Assembly (NCBI GenBank): GCA_013368315.1
Contig: JAACJM010000075.1
Coordinates: forward strand, 248,001 to 312,000
Reading direction: 5' to 3'
Length of the DNA: 64,000 nucleotides
Source: Tetrapyrgos nigripes
Taxonomy: Eukaryota > Basidiomycota > Agaricomycetes > Agaricales > Campanellaceae
Shown here: positions 24,210-37,182 of the stretch, piece by piece
Position numbering within the stretch: the stretch's first letter is position 1
Layout: each line of letters opens with the position of its first letter
Made by a program: the position numbers and the translations under genes
Notes under the pieces: model-generated
Databases searched by the model: none
Seen by the model: only the letters and a program-made list of their open reading frames with translations
What the model was told of the DNA's origin: nothing

Positions 24210-24702
24210 ATGGAATCAAAGTGTGTATTTCAGCTTTCATGTATTGTGTCAATGTTCATGTTCTTTGCCCATTCTTCGGTCTGTTTGGAAGAACGCTTCC
24301 TAACTCTAGCATAGTAATTCATTCATTTTATCTTTTTAGGGTTATACCAGTTTAGGAACGTACGGACTATAAAGCCAATTCGCGTCGGAGCCCCGTACTT
24401 TAGGATTGACTTTAGGTTTTGTTGGTAGAGCTCTAAGGCTTATATCTGTGTATCACGGTTGGTCGTTAATGGAACGTATCCAACTCGAAGGCCACAGGCC
24501 AGTGAGACATACGCGTCATGTTAGGTCGACCCACACTCGGTCCTTTTCAGTCTCAATATCTCATAGCGATGCCTGTCATGTTAGTTCACAACGCTTAGTG
24601 CCAACTACTAGTAGGAAATGCTGGAGTACTCCTAAGCAAAGATAAGGCGGCCTGACATTCATGAGCGCGTATAACTGAGCCATATACTACAGTTGACAAG
24701 CA
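24210..24702. other. intergenic stretch
   Basis: Lies between the convergent 3' ends of the secreted protein gene and the FAD oxidoreductase gene. No gene or repeat seen. Confidence 0.5.
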
Positions 24703-26525
24703 TCAAAAGTACGTCTCGACGATCTCTTTCCCTCCTCTGATAGCAAACTCCACCAGTTCGAAACTATTCAATCCACTTGCCCAATACGTCTTCTGTTTAC
24801 CTTGCAGTGCGTTATAGTCGTTGTATATTCCATTAGCTAGATCCCCGGATTGGAAATGAGGAAAATAATCCCAGCTTATAAATTCCCTAATATCCTGATC
24901 TTTCACTGGAACAACCTGTTCCATCGCACTGTCAGAAGAGGCCCTCGCTGGACCAAAATTCACTTTGGAATACGTCTCTATGAGAAGTCTCCTCGCTTCC
25001 TCTACTGTGAGATTACCCCGGCCGGTTGGCGTAAAGGGTCCCCATGAATAGGTTGTCACTACATCGCTATCCTCGAAGATCCTTGTCATCAAGATGGGTT
25101 GACCGATATCCTCGGTGGGGAGCTGAGCAAAGGTAGCATTGAAGGGAACTTGTGGCATCGTGACTGCTCCGGAGAAGTAAGCTGTGATTCCTACTCGAGA
25201 GAAGACAGATATTTCGGAGGGAAAGAGGTCCATGTCAATGCCTGCGGTGTTCCAGTCTGGCACAGACGCGTTCATTATACTAGTGTAGAAGATCGGAGTG
25301 CTTCGAGTAAAGGTGGGAATGCGAGGATAAGGTGTGAACATTTTTGGGTTTGCGTTTGAAGCCGAGTCGACTCGGTGTTGCGAGAGACATATGTCAGGAC
25401 TGGAACCGGTCCACTTCGATCTATCGCAGACATTAAATTTCCTGAGTACCTAGAAACTAGGAATGTGAAATGCTTACCTATCTTAGTTACAGCTGTGTTG
25501 GTATGAATCCTGCCACGGATAGAGCTAGCGTAGTGCGACATGACAGCATGGAAATCTGCACATTCGAAGTAATGGTCCATCAATCGATTTACATCAAGGG
25601 GCTGGACGGATCTCACCAACAAAGTTCACTGGACCAAGATTCGCAAAGAAGGCCAAAATATCTGGAGAAAGGTACTGAAGAGCGTATATCTGGAAGATAC
25701 GAAAGAAGTCAACAGCGTAGTCTGATTGCAGAATGAGGAGTCTAGGACGCACCGTAGGCGTATGTTCAATATCCCCGTACCCAGCGAGTGACAAACCGGC
25801 ATTTATGACGATGGGAAGAACTTGAAATCCGTTTTGAGAAAGCCACTGTCCAATAGGAATGGTGAGGTCACCGGGAATCCCGTTCTGCGAACGATTTCGA
25901 ACAGAATAAGAATCTAGAACGCAACAGTACTTGATATTAAGCTTACGGTATATCTCATAGCGCCATAGGGTTCAAATATCTTGCTGCGAAGGTCCGTATA
26001 CCTCGAGAATTCGGACTCAATGAGGTTGATTTGAGCAGGTGAGGGATTTGGAGTCCTAGTGACATTGATGACGCTAGTATTTGCCAATACAGGAGGGTAG
26101 ATCCATCCACTGGTAACGCTCAATGCTGGGAGAAAGGGGACACCGGCAGCTTCGACGATGGGAAGTGTATCGATGTAGCTTGCGTTCGAGATGAGGAGAG
26201 CCCCCATAGCGTGGAAGAGAGATCTAGTTCATACATTGTATGAGTTCGAAGAATATGGCCTTCCTCCGACTCACCCTTGATCTCCATCATTGTAGGCTTG
26301 AGATTTACCTCCCACCTCGGGCTGCTTATCAAATACGACAACGGAATAGTTCTTCGCCTCTAGGGCATGCGCAGCCGCCAAACCAGTAGGGCCAGCACCC
26401 ACGATACACACAGGGTATTGACGTTGAATATGCTCATGATCTTGGTGAGATTGTCCAACATTCATGGAAGTGTGGACGGAAACAGCGAGTAAACAAGGGA
26501 TTAATATCTTGGAAGCGATTGACAT
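24703..26525 (-). CDS. secreted FAD-dependent oxidoreductase with N-terminal Rossmann fold
   Basis: A flavoenzyme of about 550 residues. Exons on the minus strand: 26525-26275, 26223-25947, 25884-25753, 25689-25617, 25555-25478, then a C-terminal part down to 24703. The start is the ATG at 26525, about 45 bp downstream of a TATA box; it begins a signal-peptide-like segment (KILIPCLLAVSVHTS). The dinucleotide-binding motif CIVGAGPTGLAAAHALEA and the following FDKQPEVGGKS are typical of FAD/NAD(P) oxidoreductases of the amine-oxidase/flavin-monooxygenase clan. The frame of the segment 25440-25260 (ending LLEALRSSTL) and that of the last segment (DWNTAGIDMDLF onward) differ by one base, with no good intron between them around 25260. 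The gene therefore either has an unusual splice or is frameshifted there. Substrate unknown. Confidence 0.78.
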
Positions 26526-26570
26526 GCTGCGTGGAATGATGCTGAACACCTTCAGTTCGAATTACCCACA

Positions 26571-26578
26571 TTTATATA
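26571..26578 (-). promoter_or_regulatory. TATA box of the FAD oxidoreductase gene
   Basis: TATATAAA on the minus strand, about 45 bp upstream of the ATG at 26525. Confidence 0.6.
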
Positions 26579-29023
26579 CCCACCTAGACGCATATACTTT
26601 CTCTGTCAAGGGAATGGCGTATTAGATCGGACCCCTAGCTAAAGCGAGCTCCAAGGCCCCAGAAGTCAAATTTGAGCTTCGCTGACAGATTGAACCGAAT
26701 AACGTCGTCTGGGTTCAACGAGCTTACCTAGATCACACTTCATAATTAAGGGATCGTGTGCCACTTGCGGAAATCAAGTGGGTAACATTGAGACAGCAAA
26801 AGGTTGTACAGGCCATTCGACGGTGGAGCGGGAGAAGAAGAAAACGCAGAGACATCACCCCCCTTTCCGTGACGGCATGGTAAATACGAAATTTTTTTGC
26901 AGGATATGTTTCCGGCCCACAATTGGTCGCATCAAGCCGTCGTGACCAACCCGCCCAGCTCTGCCCAGATCTGTGTTGAAGCCGTATTTGCAGAAGCACC
27001 TAGCCGATGTGCGAGGCACCTCTATTCCCCAGATTGTTCATTTTATGAGAAACATGCAGATTTCTCCCGTAGCACCAAGTAGCAACGCAAAAAATGTTCA
27101 GGGTGTACCGATACATGTCGAAACATATTCCGAATCTTACCGAGGCCTAGTTTGTCTTGCTCAGCCAACATCAGTCAAGGCAAAGAGGGGGAAAAAGGCG
27201 TGAGAAATTCCCTCGAGGGATTGGAGCTTTTTCTCTGAATCTGCCTCAGCGAATAAGTGTCTATAATCGTTCTATTAGTGGCCCGAGGCATACATAATGT
27301 ACTTTGTGCCAATTTGACGCTACGTAGGAGGTGGAGCATACGAGGTTGAGGTGTGCCATGCTGCTTCAGTGGTATTCGACGAAAATTCGACACAAATCCG
27401 CCTATTGGAACTCCGACGCCGCGTCATCCATCGCATTGTCCGATGGTCAAAACCACAAGCACCCCATTCCGTTCCTTTTCTTCTGCTCGTATGCTCCGAA
27501 AGACGACGTCCCCAGCTCTCAAGTGCAAGTGTTCCTAGTTTGTTAGCCAGTTCCCCGATCTCAAGTAAGCGTACTCATCAAAGCAAACCTACGACGCTCT
27601 CTTGACGAAAGACTACTTGACGCGGTCTTACATAGGTGTTGGAATGTTGTGATACTAAATGCTTGGTACGGAATGGAATCTAGACAGGTGTGTTTACGTC
27701 CAATAATTGCGTACCAAATGCACTGACTATAGGGCAACTCCACCAGTATAACAACATGGCTTACCTACCCCAGTAGACAGCATCCTTCACCGCGGTCCCA
27801 GTCAGTTATGAACGAGGGTAAGTGGAGAGACCCAGCTATAAGCATATCCAATGTAACCTCATCCTATCCGTTTGGTCAACCTATCACTCTCTTCTTACAG
27901 CCGCTCCAGTAAAATCCAACCATCTCACTGCTCCATCTCGACGAACGCTTGAGCTTCTGAAATGCTCTTTTGATTCCTCAAGCATTGAATGATAACGTGC
28001 GTGTATATCAATGCCAGTTGGTTTGTGTCCCTTGTGGTTCATGGGTCGAGGCTCGGAGGTTTCAAACGGTATTGGGGTTGTGTGGGTGAGGGTATAGAGA
28101 TAGTCCTTCAGGCTCCAATGTATCCGGGCCCTTATTTCCCATTGTCGTCGCTTTTTGTTATTTACAGTATTCACATAATTACCTACTTAGGCTACCTATG
28201 TAGCGTGGAGGTACCCAGGGAGCGTCAATTTATCGTAGAATACATACGTACATACGACGTGTGCTCCATCATCGTTTTGCGAGCGGTACATCGACCGATG
28301 AAGCAAGACTGACATTCCGAATAGGAAAGAGAGATGGACCAGGTCCATGGAGGTCCATAGATGCAGTCTCTAAAACAAATTTGCGTCATACGCTGTGATT
28401 GGGGGGGAGGGGGGGGAAGGGGGGTTAGAAAAGTAGCTGTGGTTAGATCCACGAATTTTACAAAATTATAATTTGTGGTTGATCCACCATTTTTATGACC
28501 CGTGTAATTGGGTGCAGACTGGCTGGGGGTATCGCAAGACGGCTTGGCCCGATCGAGAATGGCGACTGGATTCGACTAAGTACGTGATGGGCTTCATTCG
28601 CCACTGCTAATTTACTCTTAATTCTTGATGCAAATCGGTTAGATCCTCACGCGAAAGTGGCTTGACCCTTGGCTCCGTTACTATGGCTCCGTCAAACAAC
28701 ACCGGTCAGGAACATATTTTTCAAGATCAGCCAGTAGAAGTGACACCTTCGTCCGCCATCGGTTGAAACCCACTCGAGCACCCTAGGTACCAGGATCGAG
28801 ACTACTTACATATAAGTAGTTAGCATGGTCTCAACCGAAGTCCAGGTATACACAAGGTACATAATTCCCGTAGACAAGGCAACATGGGATATGCAATTTC
28901 CTACAATTAGACTCCTCCCGTATAAGTACGCAATCTGCAAGACCACACAACAGTCAATTTCTCCTCTTGAATACGAGCGGCATTCGAACAGGACTGGTTG
29001 AAATTCAATCATTAAGGTCATTG
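26579..29023. other. gene-free stretch
   Basis: About 2.4 kb with no supported gene on either strand. It contains one notable G-run (28401-28424) and otherwise nothing I can name. Confidence 0.45.
28401..28424 (+). other. G-tract cluster, potential G-quadruplex
   Basis: Three guanine runs of 7, 8 and 6 are separated by one and two adenines. The runs are long enough to supply four G3 tracts. Confidence 0.6.
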
Positions 29024-31416
29024 TCACACTTCCAGCAATAATAACAGAGCTCGTACGCACGTCAAGGTAAGACCAGGCTTGGTCTGCAGGAGCCTGGATT
29101 TCCGTTCCTCAAAAGTCTCCCGACCAAATTGACGTTCCTCTTTGACCTCGATCTTGTACTTCGAGACAAGCATGATAAGGATCGCAATTCCCTCGGTTTC
29201 GAAGAATCTGCGTACCAGAATGTCAGATACAGACGCTCTTCAATAATGGACGCTTACCTGCGGCCCAGACACGCCCGGGCGCCTACGGATGATAGAACAG
29301 TAAGCAAAGAGATAGCAGGAGAACGACGGTACATACCAACGCTGAAAGGAGCGAACGCATCCTTCGGCCAGTCTTCTAAAAATCTATCTGGTTTGAATTC
29401 TTCGGCATCTTTCCAGTATCGAGCTGCAAATCATCGTGATTAAGCGTAGACGAATGGATCATCGAGAAAGCAAACGAACGATTGTAGTGAAGTCCAACAG
29501 TATTGATTATCAACTTGGTATCTTTGGGGATGGGGATGGAAACAGGTTGACCAGTATGATTCACGGTATTGAAGACGGTGTCCTCGGCACTGTACTTAGG
29601 TATACCGGTCACCTAAGAAAGCACGGTCAACAGAAAAGGCCGAGACAGCAAGACGGAAACACAAACCGGCGGAAACATTCGAAGAGTCTCATAGAAGACA
29701 CTAGCCGGTTAATGGAAGGCAAATCAACTTATGTAGGGACTGGACTGAAAGAAGAATTAAGACTTACGCCATTGACTGAGTGAAGAGAGGCATCTCTTCA
29801 TAGGTCTTGACAATGGATATGAAATCGTAGACTTTAGAAAATAGAACGGTGTTACTTACTGGAACTCTTCCATCCGGAATAATGGATTTAATCTGTCGAT
29901 ACAATTTTTCCTGTTCCTCTGGGTACAAAGCCAACAGGGCAAAAGTGTAGCAAAGTGTATGAGCTGTGGTCTACGAGGTCGGGTGGTCAGTCGCGTGCGC
30001 ATGATCAAGATAAGTCCATACCTCATGCCCAGCAAGCAAAAAGATGAAAATGTTCCCAATCAACTCTCTTTCACTCAACTTGGCTTCGCTCGATCCAGAG
30101 TCAACTTCATCATTCGCGTCAAGAAGGCTGCTGAATATAAATCATAGCGCTCCTTCTCAGCGTTTCGGCAGTTGGAGATCATCTCCATCATGTATTTCTG
30201 GAATAATGAAGATCAGAATAAGTTTATTCATGTTGACGAAACACTTACATCCAATTCTTCAAAAGAGAGCTGAACCTTTCTTAAGCGCTCAGTCATACCC
30301 ATAGCCCAGCTAGGAACGATCAACTTCGTGAAAACTCCGGAGGCGACGTCATGTAGAGCATCCTTGAAAGTCATTTCATGACCCGGTGGAGTAATAAGAT
30401 CATCCTTCCATGAGATTTTCGTCCAAAACCTAGGCAAATGTTTTTGGTTAGGTGATGGCTTAGTACCAGCGGATGAAGAGACCACCTGCTACTCCGATCA
30501 CGAAAAGAGCTATGGGCAGCGTTATATCGACGCAATGGTCCACGATAATGGTGGCTTGGTTTGTCCAAATGTTCTCGAACATATCGATCATGATCCGACA
30601 GGATTCGTCCCACACAAGGCGGTTATTTCTCTGGTGCAGCGATGAGAGAGTCGAGCAGGGGGCAGGTGACGAGGGAGTATGTGGACGCAGAGATCAGGAG
30701 TATGTAAGTCAAAACTTGAATAAGTCAACTGAGTACTCACGTCAGAGAAAGCTGGAGCAGAGATCCTTCTGTAACTCTTCCACTCTTCAAACTCAGACGC
30801 AATGATGTTCCTTCCAAAGAATGTGAGGGCGGTATACTCCTCGACTGGTTTCGGGAAACGGGCTCGAGACCCACACACATCCTATAGAGATTGAAATAAA
30901 GAGGCAAGAGGTTGAAAAGGGGAGTGCAGTTGTACCTTGACTATCACAGGGTCTGCTATGTTGACACACGGTTCGGCGGGGAAGGCGGAGACCTGGAATG
31001 TACCATTAACCCGAGAGCAAGAGTAGCAGAGCTGCTTGAATATACATTAACGATGATATCGTTTCCGAAGTGTCGGAAGACTGCTGGGTGTGAGCACTGG
31101 CGCATTGGAGCAAATGGGTAATACGCACTTTTATGGTTGTTCAAGAACAGATTATTCCTCCCGGGTGTGACTCCAGAAAATTCAGGGAACAAGTTAGCAA
31201 AAACAGTTAGTTGAGAGAGGAGGGTACGATATCCTGGTCTATTGCTGGGAGAAATAGGCAGTCATGAAGGTCTGAAGAGTATCATAAGTGTACGAGCGCT
31301 CATCCCATAGACCTGCAAATTCTCCAAAACTCCACGAGTCGGTGTACGAGATATAGAACGACCAGACCTCCGAGTAGTAGCCATGGATGTTCGGACAAGC
31401 TTAGGTTTGCTGCCAT
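29024..31416 (-). CDS. cytochrome P450 monooxygenase
   Basis: A microsomal P450 with many short introns. The ATG at 31416 begins a membrane anchor (PWLLLGGLVVLYLVHRLVEF). Key motifs in order on the minus strand are RFPKPVEEYTALTFFGRNI and YRRISAPAFSD (30870-30750), the I-helix LLAGHE (about 30035-30020) continued by TTAHTLCYTF in the next exon, the ExxR motif in FYETLRMFPP (about 29695-29670), the PERF-type segment FKPDRFLEDWPKDAFAPF (29400-29340) and the haem loop FSVGARACLGRR, whose axial cysteine codon is at 29271-29269. The last exon ends TKPGLTLT and runs on to a stop at 29024. All catalytic motifs are present, so it is probably functional. It lies 0.5 kb downstream of the reductase gene on the same strand. 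No CYP family number is assigned. Confidence 0.9.
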
Positions 31417-31919
31417 AGCTTGCGAGACGTTGAAGTGTGAGACCACCAACCACCGTCCGCGTTGCCTATCTATCAAAACGGCTGGGATTACATCATAATC
31501 GAGTAGTCCCATCCGGTCGTGATCCGGTCGCTTTTTCAATACATCCCTCCCTCTTCAGCTCAACTAGCTTTAAATCGAGCATTGCTTGAACATCATTTCT
31601 GCGGTGTTTTTACGGTGAAGATTTGGGGAAAGTGGCAGCTTTTTTTAGGCGTCCCTTAAAAAAGTTTTCCATCCGCTTACGATAAGTTTATGTGTCAGCG
31701 GAGATACTGCTCCCGAACGATGACGTAGTTCCTCTCATAGACTTGCGCCACAGCAGAGTGTACATACAGACGATATAGATACTGTCGAAAGAACCGGTAA
31801 GAAATACTTACATATATATAAATACAACGAATGAAGTGATCATTTAAATACAACCAAGGAGAAAGGAGTGGCAAAGTATAGTGACAAACAGCGAATAATT
31901 TATTGAAATAAAAGGTAGC
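31417..31919. other. intergenic stretch between CAR-type gene and P450
   Basis: Contains the 3' flank of the reductase gene and the promoter of the P450 gene; a TTTAAA element lies about 150 bp upstream of the P450 start. No gene seen. Confidence 0.5.
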
Positions 31920-34900
31920 TCAAAACAAACCCGCTTCCCTCCAAAAGTTGACCCACTTTCTCGCATCTTCCGCTCCCAATACCCTCAAGCTTTTGAATGC
32001 CGTCTCACAATGCCTTCCTCTATGTACTGCCATCGCAGGGTTTCCGAACGCTTCTCTATTTCGAGTTTCCTCGCAAGAGACCATGCGCCTGTAGAAGTCA
32101 AGGATTCGAAGGGCTCTGACGTCCTTGTCGCGATCCGAAAATGAATTTTGAGTCGGTTGTGGAGTTTGGTTTCTGAGATGTTCCAGGGACGCAACCCAGT
32201 TCCCCAGTGGCACCAAAGGAACGCCAAGCTGTTCAGCGATGACTGGCGCTATCGATGTCCAAGGAACTGGTCGAGGATGAACGAGGTGGACAAACTCGGT
32301 TTCCTGACTAGCAACTGTGTCTGGAGACGCCAAGGTGATAGAGTTCATCACTCGGGCTGCATCATCTCCCGGGACCCAGGAAATCAATCCACTAGTCTGG
32401 GGCAGCTTCCCAATGGCCTTAGAGGCCTGAAGCAATGCGGGGAACCATTCAGTTGAGTTCCAGTATCCTGAATCTGTCATACCAGCGACTTGTCCGACGC
32501 GAACAACCGTAGCACGATTCCCGAGACCAGAGGTTGCAATGAGCTGCTCGGAGATCCATTTGGCCTGGGTATACCCGGAAGTGGTGGCCATCTCGATTTC
32601 TGGACTCGATGACGGGATAGGTGCCTCGGGAAGAGAATGATTGGGTGGAGCCTCGTGGTAAACCCCTATCGAGCTCACAAATACAAGTCTAGCACTCGAG
32701 CTAGCTGTGAGGTCGATTAACCGTCTGACACCCTGGACACTTGATTCAAAGGAGTCGAGGCCGATATTAAAATCGACGCGCCATGCATTGCAAAGGATAT
32801 GCGTCACGGAACCACAGATCTCCTCGAATAATTCCCGATCTCCTTCCGCCCCCAGACCGAAATCCTCTTTTGTCCAGTCTCCCTCGACCATCACAAGCTT
32901 TCCCGAGCTCCAACTCGCACACAACAGATCCTCATCAAGACCTCGTTCCACGAATGCACGGCGTTGGCGATCATCCAGCCACAAGCGGTTATTGTGTCTG
33001 TTTAAGGCGTACACCCTCCTGACACCTGGATCCTTGAGAAGATCGTAAAGGATATTGCAGCCAAGGGTCCCAGTAGTCCCAGTAACGAGCACCGTCTTCG
33101 TAGGCCTACTAGAGCTGGCAAACGCGGAACTATTTGACTGTTCACGAACTTGAAGAGGAAAACCGTCCGAATACTTCTTCAACATCTCCTTCATATTCTT
33201 CGTATGGTCAACATAGCCTGTCGCACCATTGTCTAGTACCTCCAAGAAAAACGCCGTGAGCTTGTTGATGCTAGGGTACGCGTAGACGAGATTGGAGGGT
33301 GGAGTACATCCGAGTTGCTTTAACGCCCTGGAGAGAGAGTTTTTGATCCAGATAGCCTGCAAGCTGGTCAGAGGCTCAGATTAATTGGGTCTCGACAATG
33401 TAGATTGCACGATATACTGACCTGTCACAACCTTGCTCGAAGAGATCAGCGCTCTTGTTGACGGAACGATTCAGCACTCCGAGAACCACAGAGCTGACGA
33501 ATTCCCCTATTGAATCGGAATCCCAAGCGGAAGGAAGTGGCGCATTGGCTTGAATACTGGCTTCCATAGAAGAGTAGAGTGTCTCTATCTCTTCTTCATA
33601 GTCAGATAAGACCGCTTGTCGCCTGAAAGCACGGGAACGGTCAGAAATTGGTGTAAGGATGGAACATGCTCATGAAAATACCTCAGAGTCCTCTTCGCCG
33701 TGAATTGAAACGGCTTTGTTGGCTTAGCGATAAGTATCGTCTGCAGTAGAGTACATTAGCTCCCTCGTGGACGAGAATAATGAAACTGCATACCTCTCTG
33801 AATATCCTCGAATGCTGGGGAGCGAACTCATTCATCGCTTCCACGGTAGGCCTAGACAATCATCAGTACCTCAACCACCTCATAAAACCACGCAAAGAAA
33901 ACCTGAAACTGACCATATCTTTTGAAGAAATGCATCTCTTTGAGTTTCATCTGAAGGATCAAATTGGAGCGCAGGGACTGGCTCGATGATGACTCCTGCT
34001 TGGAATCGGACCCGACCGAACATGACGGAAGCTTGAATGTGGGGATCTTGGTTGAGGATGCTTTCTGCTCAGCCAAACGGGAGCGATCAGAAATTGGGAA
34101 ATCACGAAAGAAAAATGGACATTTACCTAAAGGAACTGGGTTGGTCTGAGCAATGAATCGCATATCAGCTTCATTCGTAGTGTAAGACAGCTTAAATTAC
34201 CTTCTCTCCGTTGGAATGCATGATTTGATCGTCGGCTCGGCCAACAACTCTCCAGACGTTATCCTCCGTTGGATGAGCTTCTAGTAAATCGCCGACTGCA
34301 TATGCATCCGCCCCATCTATCTTTGTATTAAGAACGAAATGTCGATAGAATGGATTTGACTACGTGAAATTTTGAGGGAAGAAGTCAAGGGAGTGATACG
34401 AATGTCAAACTTGGACGCTTACGACTACGACCAATTCATAGGTATTCTCGTCGAACGGTACGAGCTTGGGAGTGACATTCCTGGCGAACTCGAAATATTC
34501 CCATTCAGGACGGACTTTCTCTAGAATTAGGACCAGAGCATCCGTTGGGCACATATCAACCATAAAGTAAATTTGTTACATACCTGGAAGAAAAACGTTG
34601 ACGCTCGCAACTTCAGCGCTGGATACAGTTTAATATATTCCGAAATAAAGACCGCAACAAAAGACTTACGACCCGTAAAGATTGATCAGTGGCACGCCTT
34701 GTGAGATCAACCAGTCTCCAGCCGCTTTATTGAGCGGACCGCCACCAAATGCCTGAAACTACCTTCAGTACAGCCAGCACTTCCGCAAGACGTCACACAT
34801 ACCAAGCAGTCTAGTGTCTTCAGCCAGTCCACGTGCTCAGGATTCTTTGACCAAGTCTATGCAAAAAGAAACCAAGCGAATAAGTAAAGGACCCGAGTCA

Positions 34901-36049
34901 ATTGAAAGCTAATGATCTCCGTACCTCGATGTAAGATGGTACGCAGAAGATGTAGTTGCATTTTGTAGCTTTGGCTGACGCAACAATCGTTTCGGGAGAA
35001 GCTAGCGTACTTGGAGAACGAGGCTCAGCAACTGATAACACATAACCGCATGCGGCCTGCGACGGGACATCAAAAAAAGATGATTGTGGATCAGATAGTG
35101 ATACTTACGACCATGCAAGTTTGCCACAGACCCAGACCTTTTTGATAGAGATTAAAGATCGACTAACAAAGAATCATGATGGAGAATTACCATGGAAAGG
35201 TGCCACACCGCTGAGGCACCAAATGGTACCCGTCAGATCTCGTTCTCCGAACCACGGAACGATTGCCATTTCGATCATACGTCGATTTGTCCATTTGATG
35301 GGCTTTGGAAAAGCGGTTCTGAGGATACACATCAGAAGGAAAGTGGTGACGAGAATAACCCCTGTACTCACGACCCAGACGAGTGGACAGCTAGAACAAT
35401 ATCATCTTCATGCTTCCGTCGTACAGGGGGCAAATCGTCAAATATCTCCATCTCCCAATTCGGTTGAAACAGTTCTTCAAAGGCGGGCATCCGTGATGTG
35501 GAGGGTGTCGTCAGATTTTCTCCGCTCATGAGCACAAGAGCTTCAGTCAGTAGATCTTGCAACCCCGCATCAGAACTGACGAGTACATGGTCTACGGCCA
35601 CCTTCTTCAATAGATGGGATACCGCAGCAGCTGAATTACGGGGAGAAATGTTGAAACAGATGAAGTCCGCTCGCATAATACTCATTACGACCGTAAACGT
35701 TGTAATGGCGTCTATTGACAGTCAGAACAAAAAAAATTAAAAGGCTGCATTGCGACGTACCATACGATGCGAGTACTGCAACGACTGGGGTTTTATTTAC
35801 ACTGCTTCGCCCTCTCACTATGGCCTGAAGCAACCTTGTACCCCTGTACATCGCGGCAACTCCTTCACCCCACGAAATGGTGCGTGACTTAATTCCATCG
35901 GGAGAGTACACGTATAAAGGGTGGTGTGTGCTGTTCTTGAAATGCCAGTCATAGATTTCGGCCAAGCTGAGGGAACCGTCCAAGGGAGGAGGACGGAAAG
36001 TTGTGCTTTTCAGCGCCTGGGTATTGGGAAGGGGGGGAATGGGCTCCAT
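31920..36049 (-). CDS. NRPS-like carboxylic acid reductase (adenylation - carrier - reductase)
   Basis: A three-domain enzyme that activates a carboxylic acid with ATP, loads it on a phosphopantetheine arm and releases it reductively, usually as an aldehyde. The ATG at 36049 starts the adenylation domain. Its core motif spans an intron as AVHSSGS then AFPKPIKWTN (about 35380-35340), and a late motif reads VVGRADDQIMHSNGEK (about 34250-34200). The carrier domain motif LFEQGCDSLQA is split by an intron (33422-33363), which interrupts the phosphopantetheine serine codon. The reductase domain occupies the 1.44-kb final exon: NADP-binding TVLVTGTTGTLGCNIL (about 33090) and catalytic YTQAK (about 32565). 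The fungal A-T-R architecture fits basidiomycete aryl or aliphatic acid reductases; an L-aminoadipate reductase is less likely. The substrate cannot be inferred. Exons upstream of 33362 are short and numerous. Confidence 0.88.
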
Positions 36050-36083
36050 GGGCGTGCATCCGCTTTGTCTAGACGGCGTCCAG

Positions 36084-36090
36084 TATATAA
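36084..36090 (-). promoter_or_regulatory. TATA box of the reductase gene
   Basis: TTATATA on the minus strand, about 35-40 bp upstream of the ATG at 36049. Confidence 0.6.
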
Positions 36091-37182
36091 ACCCTAATAG
36101 TATCGCGTACGCGTGGAATTACTCACTGCCTTGATGATGGAATGACGGCAACGTCAAATAAATTACGATTTGATCTGATGTCGAAAGTAGGCGCAACTGA
36201 TGCCGCCTCTCAGCTCTGAACATCATCATGCTTCAGGACTCATCAAACTGCTTCGAGCAAAAGTTTTCTCCTAGTGCAATCATTCATTCGTGTCTTCTCT
36301 TGACTTGTTCCGCATGTGGATGTCAGCCGTGTCCTCTTGAGGCATATAGATATTCAATGATCAGGGCCCTGACGCTGCGCGCTGAGATAGATCGATAGAT
36401 AGAGTGTTGGACACAAGCTGGACAGAATTTCTTGACCGCAGTGTAACGCTTCCCTTGAACTGCAGTGCGGCCCACTGCTTTCAAGTTCAAGTAAACTTAA
36501 ACATCGCCTCAAATACCTCTGTAGCACAGACTTGCAGGTTGCGGTGCTATACTTAAAGTTTCTGTAAGATCTCAACACTAGTACATATGGACGAGGAAGG
36601 CGAGGCAGCGGCACGCTCCACTTATAGCCAATCGGAGTGGAAATTGCCTAGCTCCGGATTCACCGATACATGCTATCTGCGATTCTAGTCTCGTACGGTA
36701 CCTCTTGACAATCACGTCATTAGGAAACGTATGGCTTAGGTTTATATCTGATGTCTTCTGATGTCTCTTCGACCGCTGAGCTTTGGCTGAGCCCTCGGGC
36801 CTTAATCCAAGTTGCTTTTGAGCACAGAGACGTTCGGTCAGGGTCGCCTAACGGTCGCAAGACGCCTATTAGCGACCCTGTACATTTAAATGTGACGTAT
36901 TTATCAATGTATTTGACATTTTGCAAAGACTTTGTAAGTACAGGTATAAGTGAGCATGTACAAAACATTACACCCCTTGTACACCGGTAGCTAGTACACC
37001 GAAAGTAACCAGAAAACCTTTTGCGTAATGGAAACAAGTATGGAATAAATAATCAGTAGCATACACTGGTATTACACGGCGCTGGGGCTAGTCGGCCCCC
37101 TAGAATAGGTATTCATGGGTATGTCGTCTTCCAGTGTGGAGGTTATACCGGCCTAGAAGAGGTGATCATGAGTGAGAGAATG
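36091..37182. other. intergenic stretch
   Basis: No supported gene. Upstream promoter region of the reductase gene and 3' flank of the second membrane protein gene. Confidence 0.45.

Noticed and set aside
29129..29783. Plus-strand open frames over the P450 gene
   Set aside because: They are antisense shadows of well-supported P450 exons.
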